In this document: piece by piece, positions 44,666-53,183 of the stretch
Layout: every line of letters begins with the position of its first letter
Numbering within the stretch: position 1 is the stretch's first letter
Source: Allomuricauda sp.
Lineage (GTDB): Bacteria; Bacteroidota; Bacteroidia; Flavobacteriales; Flavobacteriaceae
Reading direction: 5' to 3'
Assembly (NCBI RefSeq): GCF_013911645.1
Contig: NZ_JACESV010000001.1
Coordinates: 1,116,001-1,180,000, forward strand
DNA length: 64,000 nucleotides
Translations under genes and position numbers: made by a program
The notes under the pieces: model-generated
What the model was told of the DNA's origin: nothing
What the model saw: only the letters and a program-made list of their open reading frames with translations
Databases searched by the model: none

Positions 44666-44774
44666 AGCCTACAGGCAAGGTTTCGGCAAAAAAAGTATTG
44701 CAATTATTTAATAGTAAATTTTCGGCATATTGATTATATTGAAGTTCTAATTGTTAACTGTAAAAAATTAAATT

Positions 44775-45155
44775 ATGAGCGTTAAAGCAAAATATCAACC
44801 TGTATTAGATCTAGGTGAGAAATTGGAAGTGAAAAATGGCGATGTTGTTGTAGAAGGCGACATCTTGAAGATAAAAGGGATGACCAAGACCCAATACGAA
44901 AAAAACCTATTGTGGGACAAGATCAAGGAAATTGGTGGGGAAAAGCCATCGGACATTAAGGCCAATATTACTGTGGAAGATGATTCCGTTTACCACAGAC
45001 ATACGGTGAAGAGCGGGGAATCCTTGAGCAAGATTGCGAAGCATTATTATGGCGACCCGATGAAGTACACCAAAATTTTTGATGCGAACACCAATATTTT
45101 AAAAGACCCGAACGTAATCCACCCCGATCAGGTGTTGGTGATTCCGAATTTGTAA
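44775..45155 (+). CDS. BON and LysM domain protein (Kbp/YgaU-like)
   Basis: A 126-residue protein of the kind called Kbp or LysM peptidoglycan-binding protein. The N-terminal half is BON-like (VEGDILKIKGMTKTQYEKNL), and the C-terminal LysM domain is HTVKSGESLSKIAKHYYGDP ... HPDQVLVIP. There is no signal peptide, as in E. coli Kbp, which binds potassium in the cytoplasm; so LysM does not have to mean wall binding here. It stands alone between rpsA and the accessory segment. Confidence 0.9.
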   Translation: MSVKAKYQPVLDLGEKLEVKNGDVVVEGDILKIKGMTKTQYEKNLLWDKIKEIGGEKPSDIKANITVEDDSVYHRHTVKSGESLSKIAKHYYGDPMKYTKIFDANTNILKDPNVIHPDQVLVIPNL

Positions 45156-45160
45156 TATTT

Positions 45161-45268
45161 GTCAGTTCGAGCCTTTCGGCTGCGCTTAGGATAAACTTTA
45201 ATCGTGAACGAAATGACATCTCGACTGCTCCTTCGACTGCGCTCAGGATGACAGCTCGATGTGACATT
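45161..45268. repeat. Degenerate intergenic repeat
   Basis: Two related units, TTTCGGCTGCGCTTAGGAT (about 45174-45192) and TTCGACTGCGCTCAGGATG (about 45232-45250), flank GAACGAAATGACATCTCGA. Sequences of this type recur between genes in many Flavobacteriaceae, as I recall, and a relative with the same GAAATGACATT end is at 57923-57996. Confidence 0.5.
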
Positions 45269-45280
45269 ATAGAATAGAAA

Positions 45281-45304
45281 AGGCGCCCTTTGGGCGTTTT
45301 TTTT
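45281..45304 (+). terminator. Intrinsic terminator, first copy
   Basis: CGCCC-TTT-GGGCG stem (45284-45296) followed by eight T. It probably ends the LysM gene transcript. A near copy occurs at 46669-46688 after the serine hydrolase gene. Confidence 0.7.
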
Positions 45305-45331
45305 GGTTTATAACTTTTAAAATGAAAATTG

Positions 45332-45370
45332 CTAACTTCACTTAGCTGTGCTGAACTGGTTTCGGTATCG
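45332..45370. repeat. 39-bp repeat, copy A
   Basis: Begins CTAACTTCACTTAGCTG and ends GGTTTCGGTATCG. It matches copy B at 46783-46821 in 35 of 39 bases, same orientation. Both copies follow a near-identical terminator, so the serine hydrolase gene sits between two copies of one intergenic block. Confidence 0.75.
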
Positions 45371-45555
45371 TACGCTAAAAATCATTGAAACAATGTTTAG
45401 CTAATTTTGAGCAAGTTTTACCTATTGAAGAAATGAACAGCTCATCAAGAATATTCAACAATTCAGAAGTTTATAATTTCTATTCTTAGTATATAGATGG
45501 AATTTTGCGTGTAGCACTTACATATAATTCGCGCTAATTAGAAGCAACTAACATT

Positions 45556-46572
45556 ATGAAAAAAAAGATACTTAGGATAGTATTACTAGTAGGAACTTTA
45601 ATTTCTTTGTTCTACGTACCATGGGTTTTGGTATGGGCTTGGATTTTACCATTGCCAAATACGGTTCAGGAACAGGTAGATGAAGCGATAAATCATGGTT
45701 TTGATGGAATGATTGTGTATGTGGACGAAGCAGGAAAACCACCAGCATTTTATACAGGTGGTTGGAAAAATCGAGAAAACAAAATACCGGCAGACCCGAA
45801 ATCATTATTTAAAATTGCAAGCATTAGTAAGTTGTATACCGCCGTTGCCATCACAAAACTAGCCAAGGACAATCATTTATCTTTAGATGATACACTTGCT
45901 GAATACTTTCCAGAACTTGTAGGCAGAATTGAAAATGCAGAAAAAATCACTTTAAAACTGATGGTACAACATCGAAGTGGTATTCCAAATTTCACAGATA
46001 ACCCTGCCTATTGGGAAAATGAACAAGAAAATGGAAAAAAAGCACTTGAATTTGTTCTCGATTTGCCAGCGAGTTTTGAGCCTAATAAAGGTTATGAATA
46101 TTCAAACACTAATTATTTATTGCTTCGAAATATTATTGATAAGGTTTTGGGCTATAGCCATGAGCAGTATATCAAAGAGAAAATCTTGCTGCCACTCGAA
46201 TTAAACAATACATTTTTTTCTCTTAATGAAGTAAGCATTGACGATGTTATGAGTGGTTATTATGTTGGGATAGAACAAGATTTTAAAACGAATGAAAATG
46301 GAATGTTAGCAACAGCAGAAGATGTTGGAATATTCTTAAGAGCTTTAAACGATGGTTCTGTATTTGAAGAGGGTGAAAAGGAAATCTACTCATCCATTTA
46401 CGAGTATAAACATGGGGGTTTGGTTCCTGGCTATCAAAGCCTTGCAGAATATCATGAAGATATTGATGCAGTTATCGTACAATTTATAAACACAACAGAT
46501 TTTAATGGATATGAGTGGAATTTATCCGAAATTACTATTAATCGTATTGTAAAAATACTTAAGAGAAAATAA
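45556..46572 (+). CDS. Serine hydrolase, beta-lactamase class C fold
   Basis: A 338-residue protein of the beta-lactamase/penicillin-binding-like (class C, AmpH/EstB-type) superfamily. An N-terminal membrane or signal segment (about 4-30) precedes the catalytic domain. The active-site motifs are SxxK as SISK (Ser89, Lys92), YSN (182-184) and a C-terminal HGG. It may be a peptidase or esterase rather than a true beta-lactamase. Its codon and base use looks more A/T-rich than its neighbours. Direct repeats flank the gene, so it appears to be an insertion. Confidence 0.85.
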   Translation: MKKKILRIVLLVGTLISLFYVPWVLVWAWILPLPNTVQEQVDEAINHGFDGMIVYVDEAGKPPAFYTGGWKNRENKIPADPKSLFKIASISKLYTAVAITKLAKDNHLSLDDTLAEYFPELVGRIENAEKITLKLMVQHRSGIPNFTDNPAYWENEQENGKKALEFVLDLPASFEPNKGYEYSNTNYLLLRNIIDKVLGYSHEQYIKEKILLPLELNNTFFSLNEVSIDDVMSGYYVGIEQDFKTNENGMLATAEDVGIFLRALNDGSVFEEGEKEIYSSIYEYKHGGLVPGYQSLAEYHEDIDAVIVQFINTTDFNGYEWNLSEITINRIVKILKRK

Positions 46573-46663
46573 TACATCTTTTATCGAGTATAAGTCGTTG
46601 AGAAAACTGGCTTCAATAAGGTGTTAGCTCGTTGTAACTATTGTGATGTCCACGAACTTTTGA

Positions 46664-46688
46664 AAAGGCGCCCCTTGGGCGTTTTTTT
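46664..46688 (+). terminator. Intrinsic terminator, second copy
   Basis: AAAAGGCGCCCCTTGGGCGTTTTTTT-type hairpin (stem CGCCC / GGGCG region 46669-46681) with T-run, nearly identical to the copy at 45281-45304. It follows the serine hydrolase gene. Confidence 0.7.
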
Positions 46689-46782
46689 GGATTTTAGGAA
46701 CTCTTGGTAAACCCAGAACAGTGTTTTGCCAACTCAGCAAATACATCCATCTATCCAAACTGGAATTTTAATCAGAAAAATA

Positions 46783-46821
46783 CTAACTTCACTTACCTGG
46801 GCCGAATTGGTTTCGGTATCG
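46783..46821. repeat. 39-bp repeat, copy B
   Basis: Same orientation as copy A (45332-45370), 35 of 39 bases equal. It is followed at once by a tandem duplication of CGGTATCGGT (46814-46833), which copy A lacks. Confidence 0.75.
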
Positions 46822-46875
46822 GTCGGTATCGGTCGATATAAATCATTTATAAGCCCTGTTCTTCTATTTAATAAA

Positions 46876-48183
46876 ATGAAAAAACTGCTCTTTTTCTGGA
46901 AAGAATTGCTTGCCACGTTCTGGTTTGTACCTGTTATAATTATTGGTTTAGCAGTAGTATTGTCAGTAAGCTTAGTTTCATTGGATAATATGATAACCAT
47001 CCCACAAGAAGGTTGGATTCGCTTTTTTTTAGTGAATAGCTCCGATTCTGCAAGAAGCATTTTATCTACTATTTCAGGCGCTATGATCGGTGTTGCAGGA
47101 ACAGTTTTTTCAGTTACATTGGTTGCTTTGACACTTGCCTCCTCTCAATTTGGCCCTAGACTGATAAAAAACTTTATGTACGTACGCCTCAACCAAGTAG
47201 TTTTGGGTTCATACATTGCCACGTATCTATATTGCCTCTTGGTTTTAAATGCTATAAAGGACGGAAATGGATATACTTTCATTCCATCCATTTCCATTCT
47301 TGTTGCCATTTTAATGGCCATAGCAAATATTACTTTGCTTATCGTATTTATACACCAAATTGCAGTAAGTATTCAAGCAGACAAGGTTATTTCTGATATA
47401 TCAAACCTTATTTTGGAACAAGTAGAAACGCTTTTCCCGGAAAAAATAGGGGATGAACCCAAGAACAATAAAGATTTCGATGAAGATGCTGCTATTTCCA
47501 ACTATCAAAAACAAACAGGTATCAAATCTCCCAAAAATGGTTATCTGCAATACTTGGACAGCGAAGTAATATCAAAGATAATAACTGATAATGATTCATT
47601 GTTTAAATTAAAACACAGACCGGGTAGCTTTTTAGTGAAAGACCAAGAAATTGGCGTGATTTATTCAAACATGGATTGGCAAGCAGAATCCATAGATGAG
47701 CTACTACACCAATTTGTTTTTGGAAAAATAAAGACCTCCCAGCAGGATTTGGAATTTTCAATCCATCAAATGGTAGAGATTGCGGCCAGGGCATTATCTC
47801 CAGGGGTAAACGACCCATATACCGCAATTGCCTGTATTGACAATCTAACGGCGACTATGTGCTACTTGGCACAAGCCAAATTCCCTTCAAGGTATCGTGT
47901 TGATGAAGACGGAAATCTTAGAGTTATTGCAGATGTATTGGATTTTGAAGGCGTATTAAATGCAGCATTTAATCAAATCAGACAATTTTCAGTAGGAAGC
48001 ACCTCGGTAATTATAAGGCTTTTGGAAGCATTGATAACCATCCAAAATTTCACCAAACGAGAAGGTCACAAAAAGGCGATAATCAATCATGTTGAGATGG
48101 TGTTGCGATTAGGAAAAGAAACAATAAAAGAAAAAAATGACCTTGACGATTTGGAAAAAAGAGCGAACCTAATTTTGAAGTAA
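46876..48183 (+). CDS. DUF2254 family membrane protein
   Basis: A 435-residue protein. I chose the ATG at 46876 (MKKLLFFWKELLATFW) over the longer frame from 46726, which covers repeat copy B. Two N-terminal membrane helices (about 15-35 and 65-95), a further pair near 110-170, then a soluble C-terminal domain. VTLVALTLASSQFGPRLIKN and the later EIAARALSPGVNDPYTAIAC are the DUF2254 signatures. Function unknown. It closes the accessory stretch before higBA. Confidence 0.87.
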   Translation: MKKLLFFWKELLATFWFVPVIIIGLAVVLSVSLVSLDNMITIPQEGWIRFFLVNSSDSARSILSTISGAMIGVAGTVFSVTLVALTLASSQFGPRLIKNFMYVRLNQVVLGSYIATYLYCLLVLNAIKDGNGYTFIPSISILVAILMAIANITLLIVFIHQIAVSIQADKVISDISNLILEQVETLFPEKIGDEPKNNKDFDEDAAISNYQKQTGIKSPKNGYLQYLDSEVISKIITDNDSLFKLKHRPGSFLVKDQEIGVIYSNMDWQAESIDELLHQFVFGKIKTSQQDLEFSIHQMVEIAARALSPGVNDPYTAIACIDNLTATMCYLAQAKFPSRYRVDEDGNLRVIADVLDFEGVLNAAFNQIRQFSVGSTSVIIRLLEALITIQNFTKREGHKKAIINHVEMVLRLGKETIKEKNDLDDLEKRANLILK

Positions 48184-48198
48184 TGAAGAACTACTGGC

Positions 48199-48212
48199 TA
48201 CAACAAGTTGTA
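48199..48212. repeat. 14-bp palindrome after the DUF2254 gene
   Basis: TACAAC-AA-GTTGTA, 16 bp after the stop. It is not followed by a T-run, so it is not a typical terminator. It may be a recombination or end-of-cassette scar. Confidence 0.35.
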
Positions 48213-48251
48213 TAAGAGCAACTCCAAAATCAGAAACTATTCTAAGCACTG

Positions 48252-48268
48252 CTTCGCAATCACCCGTT
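48252..48268. repeat. Direct repeat, left of higBA (copy of cmk 3' end)
   Basis: CTTCGCAATCACCCGTT, identical over 17 bp to 49159-49175 inside the 3' end of cmk (codons for RVIAK). The 900-bp segment between the two holds higB and higA. Confidence 0.8.
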
Positions 48269-48341
48269 GGGAGTACTTGCGGTTTTTACAAAAAAGAGCA
48301 AGAACTCACTTGGAACCTAAATCTGAATAAGTCAAAAATAA

Positions 48342-48356
48342 TTACCAATTTGGTAA
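48342..48356. promoter_or_regulatory. Candidate HigA operator
   Basis: Perfect inverted repeat TTACCAA-T-TTGGTAA, 8 bp before the higBA -7 box. Its place over the promoter suits autorepression by the HigA antitoxin, as is usual for higBA loci. Confidence 0.6.
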
Positions 48357-48364
48357 CTTTTTGC

Positions 48365-48372
48365 TAGATTTG
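48365..48372 (+). promoter_or_regulatory. -7 box of higBA
   Basis: TAGATTTG, a full TAnnTTTG match, 17 bp before the GTG start of higB and just right of the operator palindrome. Confidence 0.55.
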
Positions 48373-48389
48373 CGACAAACAATCATAAT

Positions 48390-48683
48390 GTGAGGGTAAT
48401 AGCCAAACGCACATTACGGAATTTCTGGGAGAAACACGCCGACAGAGAGGATCAATTAAAAGCGTGGTTCAGGGAAACCGAAAAGTCCGAATGGAAAAAC
48501 ATAAACGAACTAAAAAATGATTATCCAAGCGCAAGTATTCTAAAGGACAACAGAATTGTTTACAACATCAAAGGAAACAACTATCGGTTGATCGTAAAGT
48601 TCAACTTTGAATATCAAATATGCTGGATACGTTTTATTGGAACCCACGCGGAATATGACAAGATTGACGCAAACAACATCTGA
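48390..48683 (+). CDS. higB: HigB-family toxin (mRNA interferase)
   Basis: A 97-residue RelE-fold toxin that in this family cleaves mRNA on the ribosome. The opening MRVIAKRTLRNFWEKH (start codon GTG) and the closing IRFIGTHAEYDKID are the family signatures. Basic residues and the His-Tyr pair near the end suit an intact toxin. It precedes the antitoxin by 3 bp, the toxin-first order typical of higBA. The start overlaps an out-of-frame ATG-TGA, which could limit its translation. Confidence 0.9.
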   Translation: MRVIAKRTLRNFWEKHADREDQLKAWFRETEKSEWKNINELKNDYPSASILKDNRIVYNIKGNNYRLIVKFNFEYQICWIRFIGTHAEYDKIDANNI

Positions 48684-48686
48684 CAA

Positions 48687-49043
48687 ATGAATATAGTACC
48701 AATCAGAAACGAAAAAGATTATCAAAATGCCCTCAACAGGCTTGAGGATATTTTTGATGCAAAAAAAGGAACTGAGGAAGGAGACGAACTGGAAATCCTT
48801 TCGATTTTAATCGATCGTTACGAAAATGAAAATTTTCCAATCGACATGCCAGACCCAATTGAAGCCATCAAATTCCGAATGGAGCAAATGGGAATGAAAC
48901 AAAAAGACTTGGCAGAAGTTGTGGGGTTTAAAAGTAGGGTCAGCGAAATTTTAAATAGAAAAAGAAAGTTGACTTTAGGAATGATTCGAAAACTGAATAC
49001 CACGCTTCATATTCCAACTGAAGTTTTGGTTCAGGATTATTAA
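48687..49043 (+). CDS. higA: HigA-family antitoxin
   Basis: A 118-residue antitoxin. The N-terminal half is acidic and helical, probably the toxin-binding part, and the C-terminal half is a Cro/C1-type HTH (MKQKDLAEVVGFKSRVSEIL, recognition helix). It should neutralise HigB and repress the promoter through the palindrome at 48342-48356. Confidence 0.9.
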   Translation: MNIVPIRNEKDYQNALNRLEDIFDAKKGTEEGDELEILSILIDRYENENFPIDMPDPIEAIKFRMEQMGMKQKDLAEVVGFKSRVSEILNRKRKLTLGMIRKLNTTLHIPTEVLVQDY

Positions 49044-49149
49044 TAATAAGTCAGTTACCAGCGCGATATCACTGAATATTTTGGTAAAGCTATCCGTAAC
49101 CAAAGGTTAAATGCAACCGATAAGTGCAACCCAAAAAACACCCTAATCC

Positions 49150-49848
49150 TCACCCCTCCTTCGCAATCACCCGTTTGGAATAATCATAAATCCGTTCAAA
49201 CTGCTCTTCCAAGCCCATATCGCTGTTATCAAACTCAATGGCATCCTTAGCTTGGGTCAAGGGTGAAATGGTACGGGTAGAGTCGATTCGGTCGCGCTCT
49301 TCTACGTTTTTAAGCACTTCAGGATAGGTGACCTTCTCCCCTTTTTCCAATAGTTCCTTGTAGCGACGGTTTGCCCTAGTTTCAGGCGAAGCTGTCATAA
49401 ACAGTTTTAGTTCGGCATCTGGGAACACCACGGTGCCTATATCACGCCCGTCCATCACAATGCCCTTGTCCTTGCCCATTGCTTGCTGGATCTTCACCAA
49501 TTTTTCACGGACTTCCTTGATCGCAGCTACGGGACTCACAAAACCGGACACCCGCATAGATCTTATTTCCCGCTCCACATTTTCATCGTTCAAAAACATT
49601 TCGGAGCGACCTGTTCCCTTATTGGGCACAAATTTGAGGTGTATTTCCGATAGTTTATCAACCAAAGCGGCCTTATCCAACTCCCCTTTATCGTTGATGA
49701 TGCCCTCTTGCAAAGCAAAAAGGGTCACCGCTCGGTACATGGCACCCGTATCCACATATATATAATTTAAGGCAGAAGCCAACCTTTTGGCAATGGTACT
49801 TTTTCCCGTGGAGGAATATCCATCTATTGCTATTGTTATTTTTTTCAT
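49150..49848 (-). CDS. cmk: (d)CMP kinase
   Basis: Phosphorylates CMP and dCMP. It has 232 residues. The P-loop GYSSTGKST is at 10-18, and VDTGAMYRAVTLFA and MDGRDIGTVVFPDA are family motifs. The last codons (RVIAK) are inside a 17-bp direct repeat whose second copy lies left of higBA, so the coding end may have been touched by the insertion. The protein end is still intact. Confidence 0.95.
   Translation of the reverse strand: MKKITIAIDGYSSTGKSTIAKRLASALNYIYVDTGAMYRAVTLFALQEGIINDKGELDKAALVDKLSEIHLKFVPNKGTGRSEMFLNDENVEREIRSMRVSGFVSPVAAIKEVREKLVKIQQAMGKDKGIVMDGRDIGTVVFPDAELKLFMTASPETRANRRYKELLEKGEKVTYPEVLKNVEERDRIDSTRTISPLTQAKDAIEFDNSDMGLEEQFERIYDYSKRVIAKEG
49159..49175. repeat. Direct repeat, right of higBA, inside cmk
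   Basis: Partner of the 48252-48268 copy (17 of 17 bp). It lies in the last codons of cmk. Confidence 0.8.
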
Positions 49849-49870
49849 TGAAACAAAAATAGGGATAACA

Positions 49871-49892
49871 CCCCTAAAGTCGCCTTTAGGGG
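49871..49892. repeat. Palindrome between lon and cmk
   Basis: CCCCTAAAG-TCGC-CTTTAGGGG, perfect 9-bp arms. No T-run follows. A related fragment (GTCCTTTAGG) stands at 49911-49920. It may be an interspersed palindromic repeat or a processing site. Confidence 0.5.
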
Positions 49893-49955
49893 GGAATTCC
49901 TTTACAAAAAGTCCTTTAGGCCTTTGAAGTTGGAATATATCAAATGTAGTTGAGA

Positions 49956-52406
49956 CTAGAGTTTTTTTGCATTCTTGACCTTTTGCTTGGTAACCGCAAT
50001 GTCGATAACCTCACTCATGTCCGTTACATAATGGAACGTAAGCCCTTTCAGGTATTCGTCCTTGATTTCCTCAATATCTTTTTTATTGTCCGCACACAGA
50101 ATGATTTCCTTAATGCGTGCCCTTTTAGCGGCCAAAATCTTCTCTTTGATCCCTCCCACGGGCAAAACCTTGCCCCTGAGCGTAATCTCGCCCGTCATCG
50201 CCAAGCTCTTCTTCACCTTACGTTGTGTGAAGAGGGACACCAGCGAGGTCAGCATGGTGATACCCGCACTAGGGCCGTCTTTTGGCGTGGCACCTTCGGG
50301 CACGTGAATGTGCACATTGTATTTATCGAATACCTCTGGATCGACCCCATAGGTTTCTGCATTGGATTTTATGTATTCCATGGCAATGGTGGCGGACTCC
50401 TTCATCACCTTGCCGAGGTTACCGGTAATGTTCATGGCACCTTTTCCTTTGGAAAGAATGGATTCTATAAACAAAATATCGCCACCTACGCTGGTCCACG
50501 CCAAACCTGTGACCACTCCGGCCACATCGTTGTTTTCGTACTTATCGCGTTCCAAACGGGCCGGGCCGAGAATTTCCTCAATATTTTCGTTGTTCAAGGT
50601 AACATTGTATTCCTCCTCCATAGCAATGGATTTTGCAGCATAACGTACCACTTTGGCTATCTGTTTTTCCAAACTACGCACTCCGGACTCACGGGTGTAG
50701 CCTTCCACAATTTTCTCCAATTGCCGTTTCCCTATTTTTAGGTCTTTTTTGGAAAGTCCGTGCTCCTCCAACTGCTTTGGCAACAAATGGCGTTTGGCGA
50801 TCTCCACCTTTTCCTCGATGGTATAACCCGTAACGTTGATGATTTCCATACGGTCGCGCAAGGCTGGCTGTATGGTGGACAGGTTGTTCGCCGTGGCAAT
50901 AAACATTACTTTGGACAAATCGTACCCCATTTCCAGGAAATTATCGTGGAACTCGCTATTCTGTTCAGGGTCCAATACCTCCAACATCGCGGAAGACGGG
51001 TCCCCTTGGTGACTGCTTGCCAGTTTATCGATCTCATCCAAAATAAACACGGGGTTGGAAGTTCCAGCTTTCTTCAAACTTTGAATAATACGACCCGGCA
51101 TGGCACCAATGTAGGTTTTTCGGTGTCCACGAATTTCCGCTTCATCACGCAGGCCGCCCAAGGACATACGTACATACTCCCTGCCAAGGGCCTCGGCCAC
51201 GGATTTCCCCAAAGAGGTTTTACCCACTCCGGGAGGCCCGTACAGGCAAAGGATGGGCGATTTCATATCGTTTCGCAGCTTCAAGACCGCCAAATATTCA
51301 ATAATCCTTCGCTTTACATCTTCCAGGCCGTAGTGATCTCGATCCAAAATCTTTTGGGCACGCTTTAGGTCGAACTTATCCTTGGAATATTCGTTCCATG
51401 GCAAATCCAACAAAAGGTCCAAATAATTACGTTGGATGGAATACTCGGCTACTTGTGGGTTCATACGTTGCATTTTGGAGAGTTCCTTCTCAAAATGTTC
51501 CTGTACTTTTTTGCTCCATTTTTTCTTTTTGGCCTTTTCTGCCATCTCATCCACCTCTTCCTCATACGATAATCCTCCAAGTTCTTCTTGAATGGTCTTC
51601 ATTTGTTGGTGGAGGAAATACTCGCGTTGCTGTTGGTCCATATCGCTGCGGACCTTGCTCTGGATATCGTTGCGCAGCTCCAATTTTTGAAGTTCCATGT
51701 TCATGTACTTCAAAGTGGCCAATGCCCTTTCCTGAAGATTTGGCATCTCCAAAAGTTGCTGCTTTTCTTTAACCGCAAGATTCAGGTTGGAAGACACAAA
51801 ATTGATCAAGAACGAATTGCTCTGAATGTTCTTGATGGCAAAAGTGGCTTCGCTAGGAATATTGGGGTTGTCCTTTATGATTTTAAATGCCAACTCCTTG
51901 ATGGAATCGATGATGGCCTCAAATTCGCTTCCTTTTTCATCGGGACGCTCCTCCGCGGCCTCGCTCACCTTGGCCGTGATATACGGTTTCTCGGTCAGAA
52001 CTGCATCTATTTTGAATCGTTTCTTTCCTTGTATGATTACCGTAGTATTTCCATCGGGCATTTGAAGCACCCTTAGGATACGGGCAACAGTACCCACTGT
52101 GTTAATGTCCTCAAGGCCGGGGTTTTCAACACCTTCGTCCTTTTGGGATACCACTCCAATGGTCTTAGTGCCATTATTGGCATCCTTGATCAAGTTGATG
52201 GATTTGTCCCTACCTGCTGTAATTGGAATTACTACTCCGGGGAACAGTACCGTATTTCTGAGGGGCAATACCGGCAAAGTTTCCGGCAGGCTCTCCCTGT
52301 TCATCTGTTCCTCGTCCTCAGGGGTCAACAACGGGATCAACTCCGCATCTTCATCCAGCCCTTGTAAATCTATATTGTCAAAATTGGTAATTTTCATCTC
52401 TCCCAT
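49956..52406 (-). CDS. lon: ATP-dependent protease Lon
   Basis: Hexameric AAA+ serine protease of protein quality control. It has 816 residues: N-terminal Lon domain (about 40-240), AAA module with Walker [13 protein letters not shown], and proteolytic domain with the catalytic Ser-Lys dyad in DGPSAGITM (Ser near 712) and the Lys of [12 protein letters not shown] (near 750). The listed start (MGEMKI) has an alternative ATG three codons in at 52397. The ECF sigma operon is divergent across a 217-bp gap. Confidence 0.96.
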   Translation of the reverse strand: MGEMKITNFDNIDLQGLDEDAELIPLLTPEDEEQMNRESLPETLPVLPLRNTVLFPGVVIPITAGRDKSINLIKDANNGTKTIGVVSQKDEGVENPGLEDINTVGTVARILRVLQMPDGNTTVIIQGKKRFKIDAVLTEKPYITAKVSEAAEERPDEKGSEFEAIIDSIKELAFKIIKDNPNIPSEATFAIKNIQSNSFLINFVSSNLNLAVKEKQQLLEMPNLQERALATLKYMNMELQKLELRNDIQSKVRSDMDQQQREYFLHQQMKTIQEELGGLSYEEEVDEMAEKAKKKKWSKKVQEHFEKELSKMQRMNPQVAEYSIQRNYLDLLLDLPWNEYSKDKFDLKRAQKILDRDHYGLEDVKRRIIEYLAVLKLRNDMKSPILCLYGPPGVGKTSLGKSVAEALGREYVRMSLGGLRDEAEIRGHRKTYIGAMPGRIIQSLKKAGTSNPVFILDEIDKLASSHQGDPSSAMLEVLDPEQNSEFHDNFLEMGYDLSKVMFIATANNLSTIQPALRDRMEIINVTGYTIEEKVEIAKRHLLPKQLEEHGLSKKDLKIGKRQLEKIVEGYTRESGVRSLEKQIAKVVRYAAKSIAMEEEYNVTLNNENIEEILGPARLERDKYENNDVAGVVTGLAWTSVGGDILFIESILSKGKGAMNITGNLGKVMKESATIAMEYIKSNAETYGVDPEVFDKYNVHIHVPEGATPKDGPSAGITMLTSLVSLFTQRKVKKSLAMTGEITLRGKVLPVGGIKEKILAAKRARIKEIILCADNKKDIEEIKDEYLKGLTFHYVTDMSEVIDIAVTKQKVKNAKKL

Positions 52407-52623
52407 ATCAACTTTTCGGTCATTTTGTCATAATCTACAAACGACCCGTGTTTTTATTCAACATTAAAGCTTGTACAAATCCCTCAAAATCAATGTTTAT
52501 GGCGATTCACAAGCTTATTATCACCCATTAATTGGCAATTCTTGTGCCATTAAAAATCAAATTTTAAGAAAAAAGTGTAACAAATGCTAAATTGTGTAAT
52601 CTATAAGACAAACAAATCATTTT

Positions 52624-53181
52624 TTGAGCCACCAAAATGAACATATTGACACACTGCTCGAATTGTGCATGCAAGGGAAGCAAAGTGCACAGCTAGAGGT
52701 TTACAACCGTTATTACAAAGCGATGTACAACACCGCTTTAAGGATTGTAAAGCATACCGCCGAAGCAGAAGATGTGATGCAGGAATCGTTCCTGAGCGCA
52801 TTTACCAAGCTGCATACCTTTAAGGGTGACGTCACCTTCGGGGCATGGTTAAAGCGGATTGTGATCAATAACAGTATTTATCATTACAAAAAGCAGCAGA
52901 AAAAACGCGCTGCAGATTTGGATGATGTAATGTACAAGGTCGAAGATAATGATGGAGTTGCTTCAGATCAAAATGGTTACACAGAACTGAAGGCTCAAAA
53001 AGTGATGGAGACCATGAAAAGTTTGAAAGACAATTACAGAGTTTCTTTGACCTTACATTTAATTGAAGGGTACGATTACGAAGAAATCAGTGAGATAATG
53101 AACATTAGCTATGCTAATTGTAGAACCACGATTTCGAGGGCCAAACAAAACCTGAGAAAAATGTTGACCGTAAATGTGTAG
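52624..53181 (+). CDS. ECF RNA polymerase sigma factor
   Basis: A 185-residue extracytoplasmic-function sigma factor. Region 2 reads LEVYNRYYKAMYNTALRIVK and then EAEDVMQESFLSAF, and region 4 has EGYDYEEISEIMNISYANCR (HTH). The start is TTG 52624; no in-frame ATG exists before the ATG at residue 16, which would clip the helix. Next gene is 2 bp away and looks like its anti-sigma partner. It probably directs its own operon of surface proteins. Confidence 0.9.
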   Translation: MSHQNEHIDTLLELCMQGKQSAQLEVYNRYYKAMYNTALRIVKHTAEAEDVMQESFLSAFTKLHTFKGDVTFGAWLKRIVINNSIYHYKKQQKKRAADLDDVMYKVEDNDGVASDQNGYTELKAQKVMETMKSLKDNYRVSLTLHLIEGYDYEEISEIMNISYANCRTTISRAKQNLRKMLTVNV

Positions 53182-53183
53182 TT

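Larger units (their letters stand above)
45156..45555. other. 400-bp gene-free stretch with repeats
   Basis: This gap holds, in order, a degenerate repeat of the CAGTTCGAG / GAAATGACAT type (45161-45268), a terminator (45284-45304), and the first copy of a sequence that recurs at 46783 (45332-45370). Non-coding A/T-rich sequence follows, up to the serine hydrolase. I see no gene in it. The short open frames are unlike neighbouring proteins. Confidence 0.6.
46573..46875. other. 303-bp gene-free stretch with second repeat copy
   Basis: Contains a terminator (46669-46688), copy B of the 39-bp repeat (46783-46821), and a 10-bp tandem repeat CGGTATCGGT (46814-46833) that extends copy B's end. The frame of the next gene is open through part of this region, but the sequence there is not protein-like. 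Confidence 0.55.

Noticed and set aside
42681..44678. Longer rpsA frame from 44678
   Set aside because: The predicted transcription start (near 44629) lies inside it, so the first 50 residues cannot be translated from that promoter.
46726..46875. Extended N-terminus of the DUF2254 protein
   Set aside because: It covers the 39-bp repeat copy B and the tandem duplication, which are intergenic in copy A.
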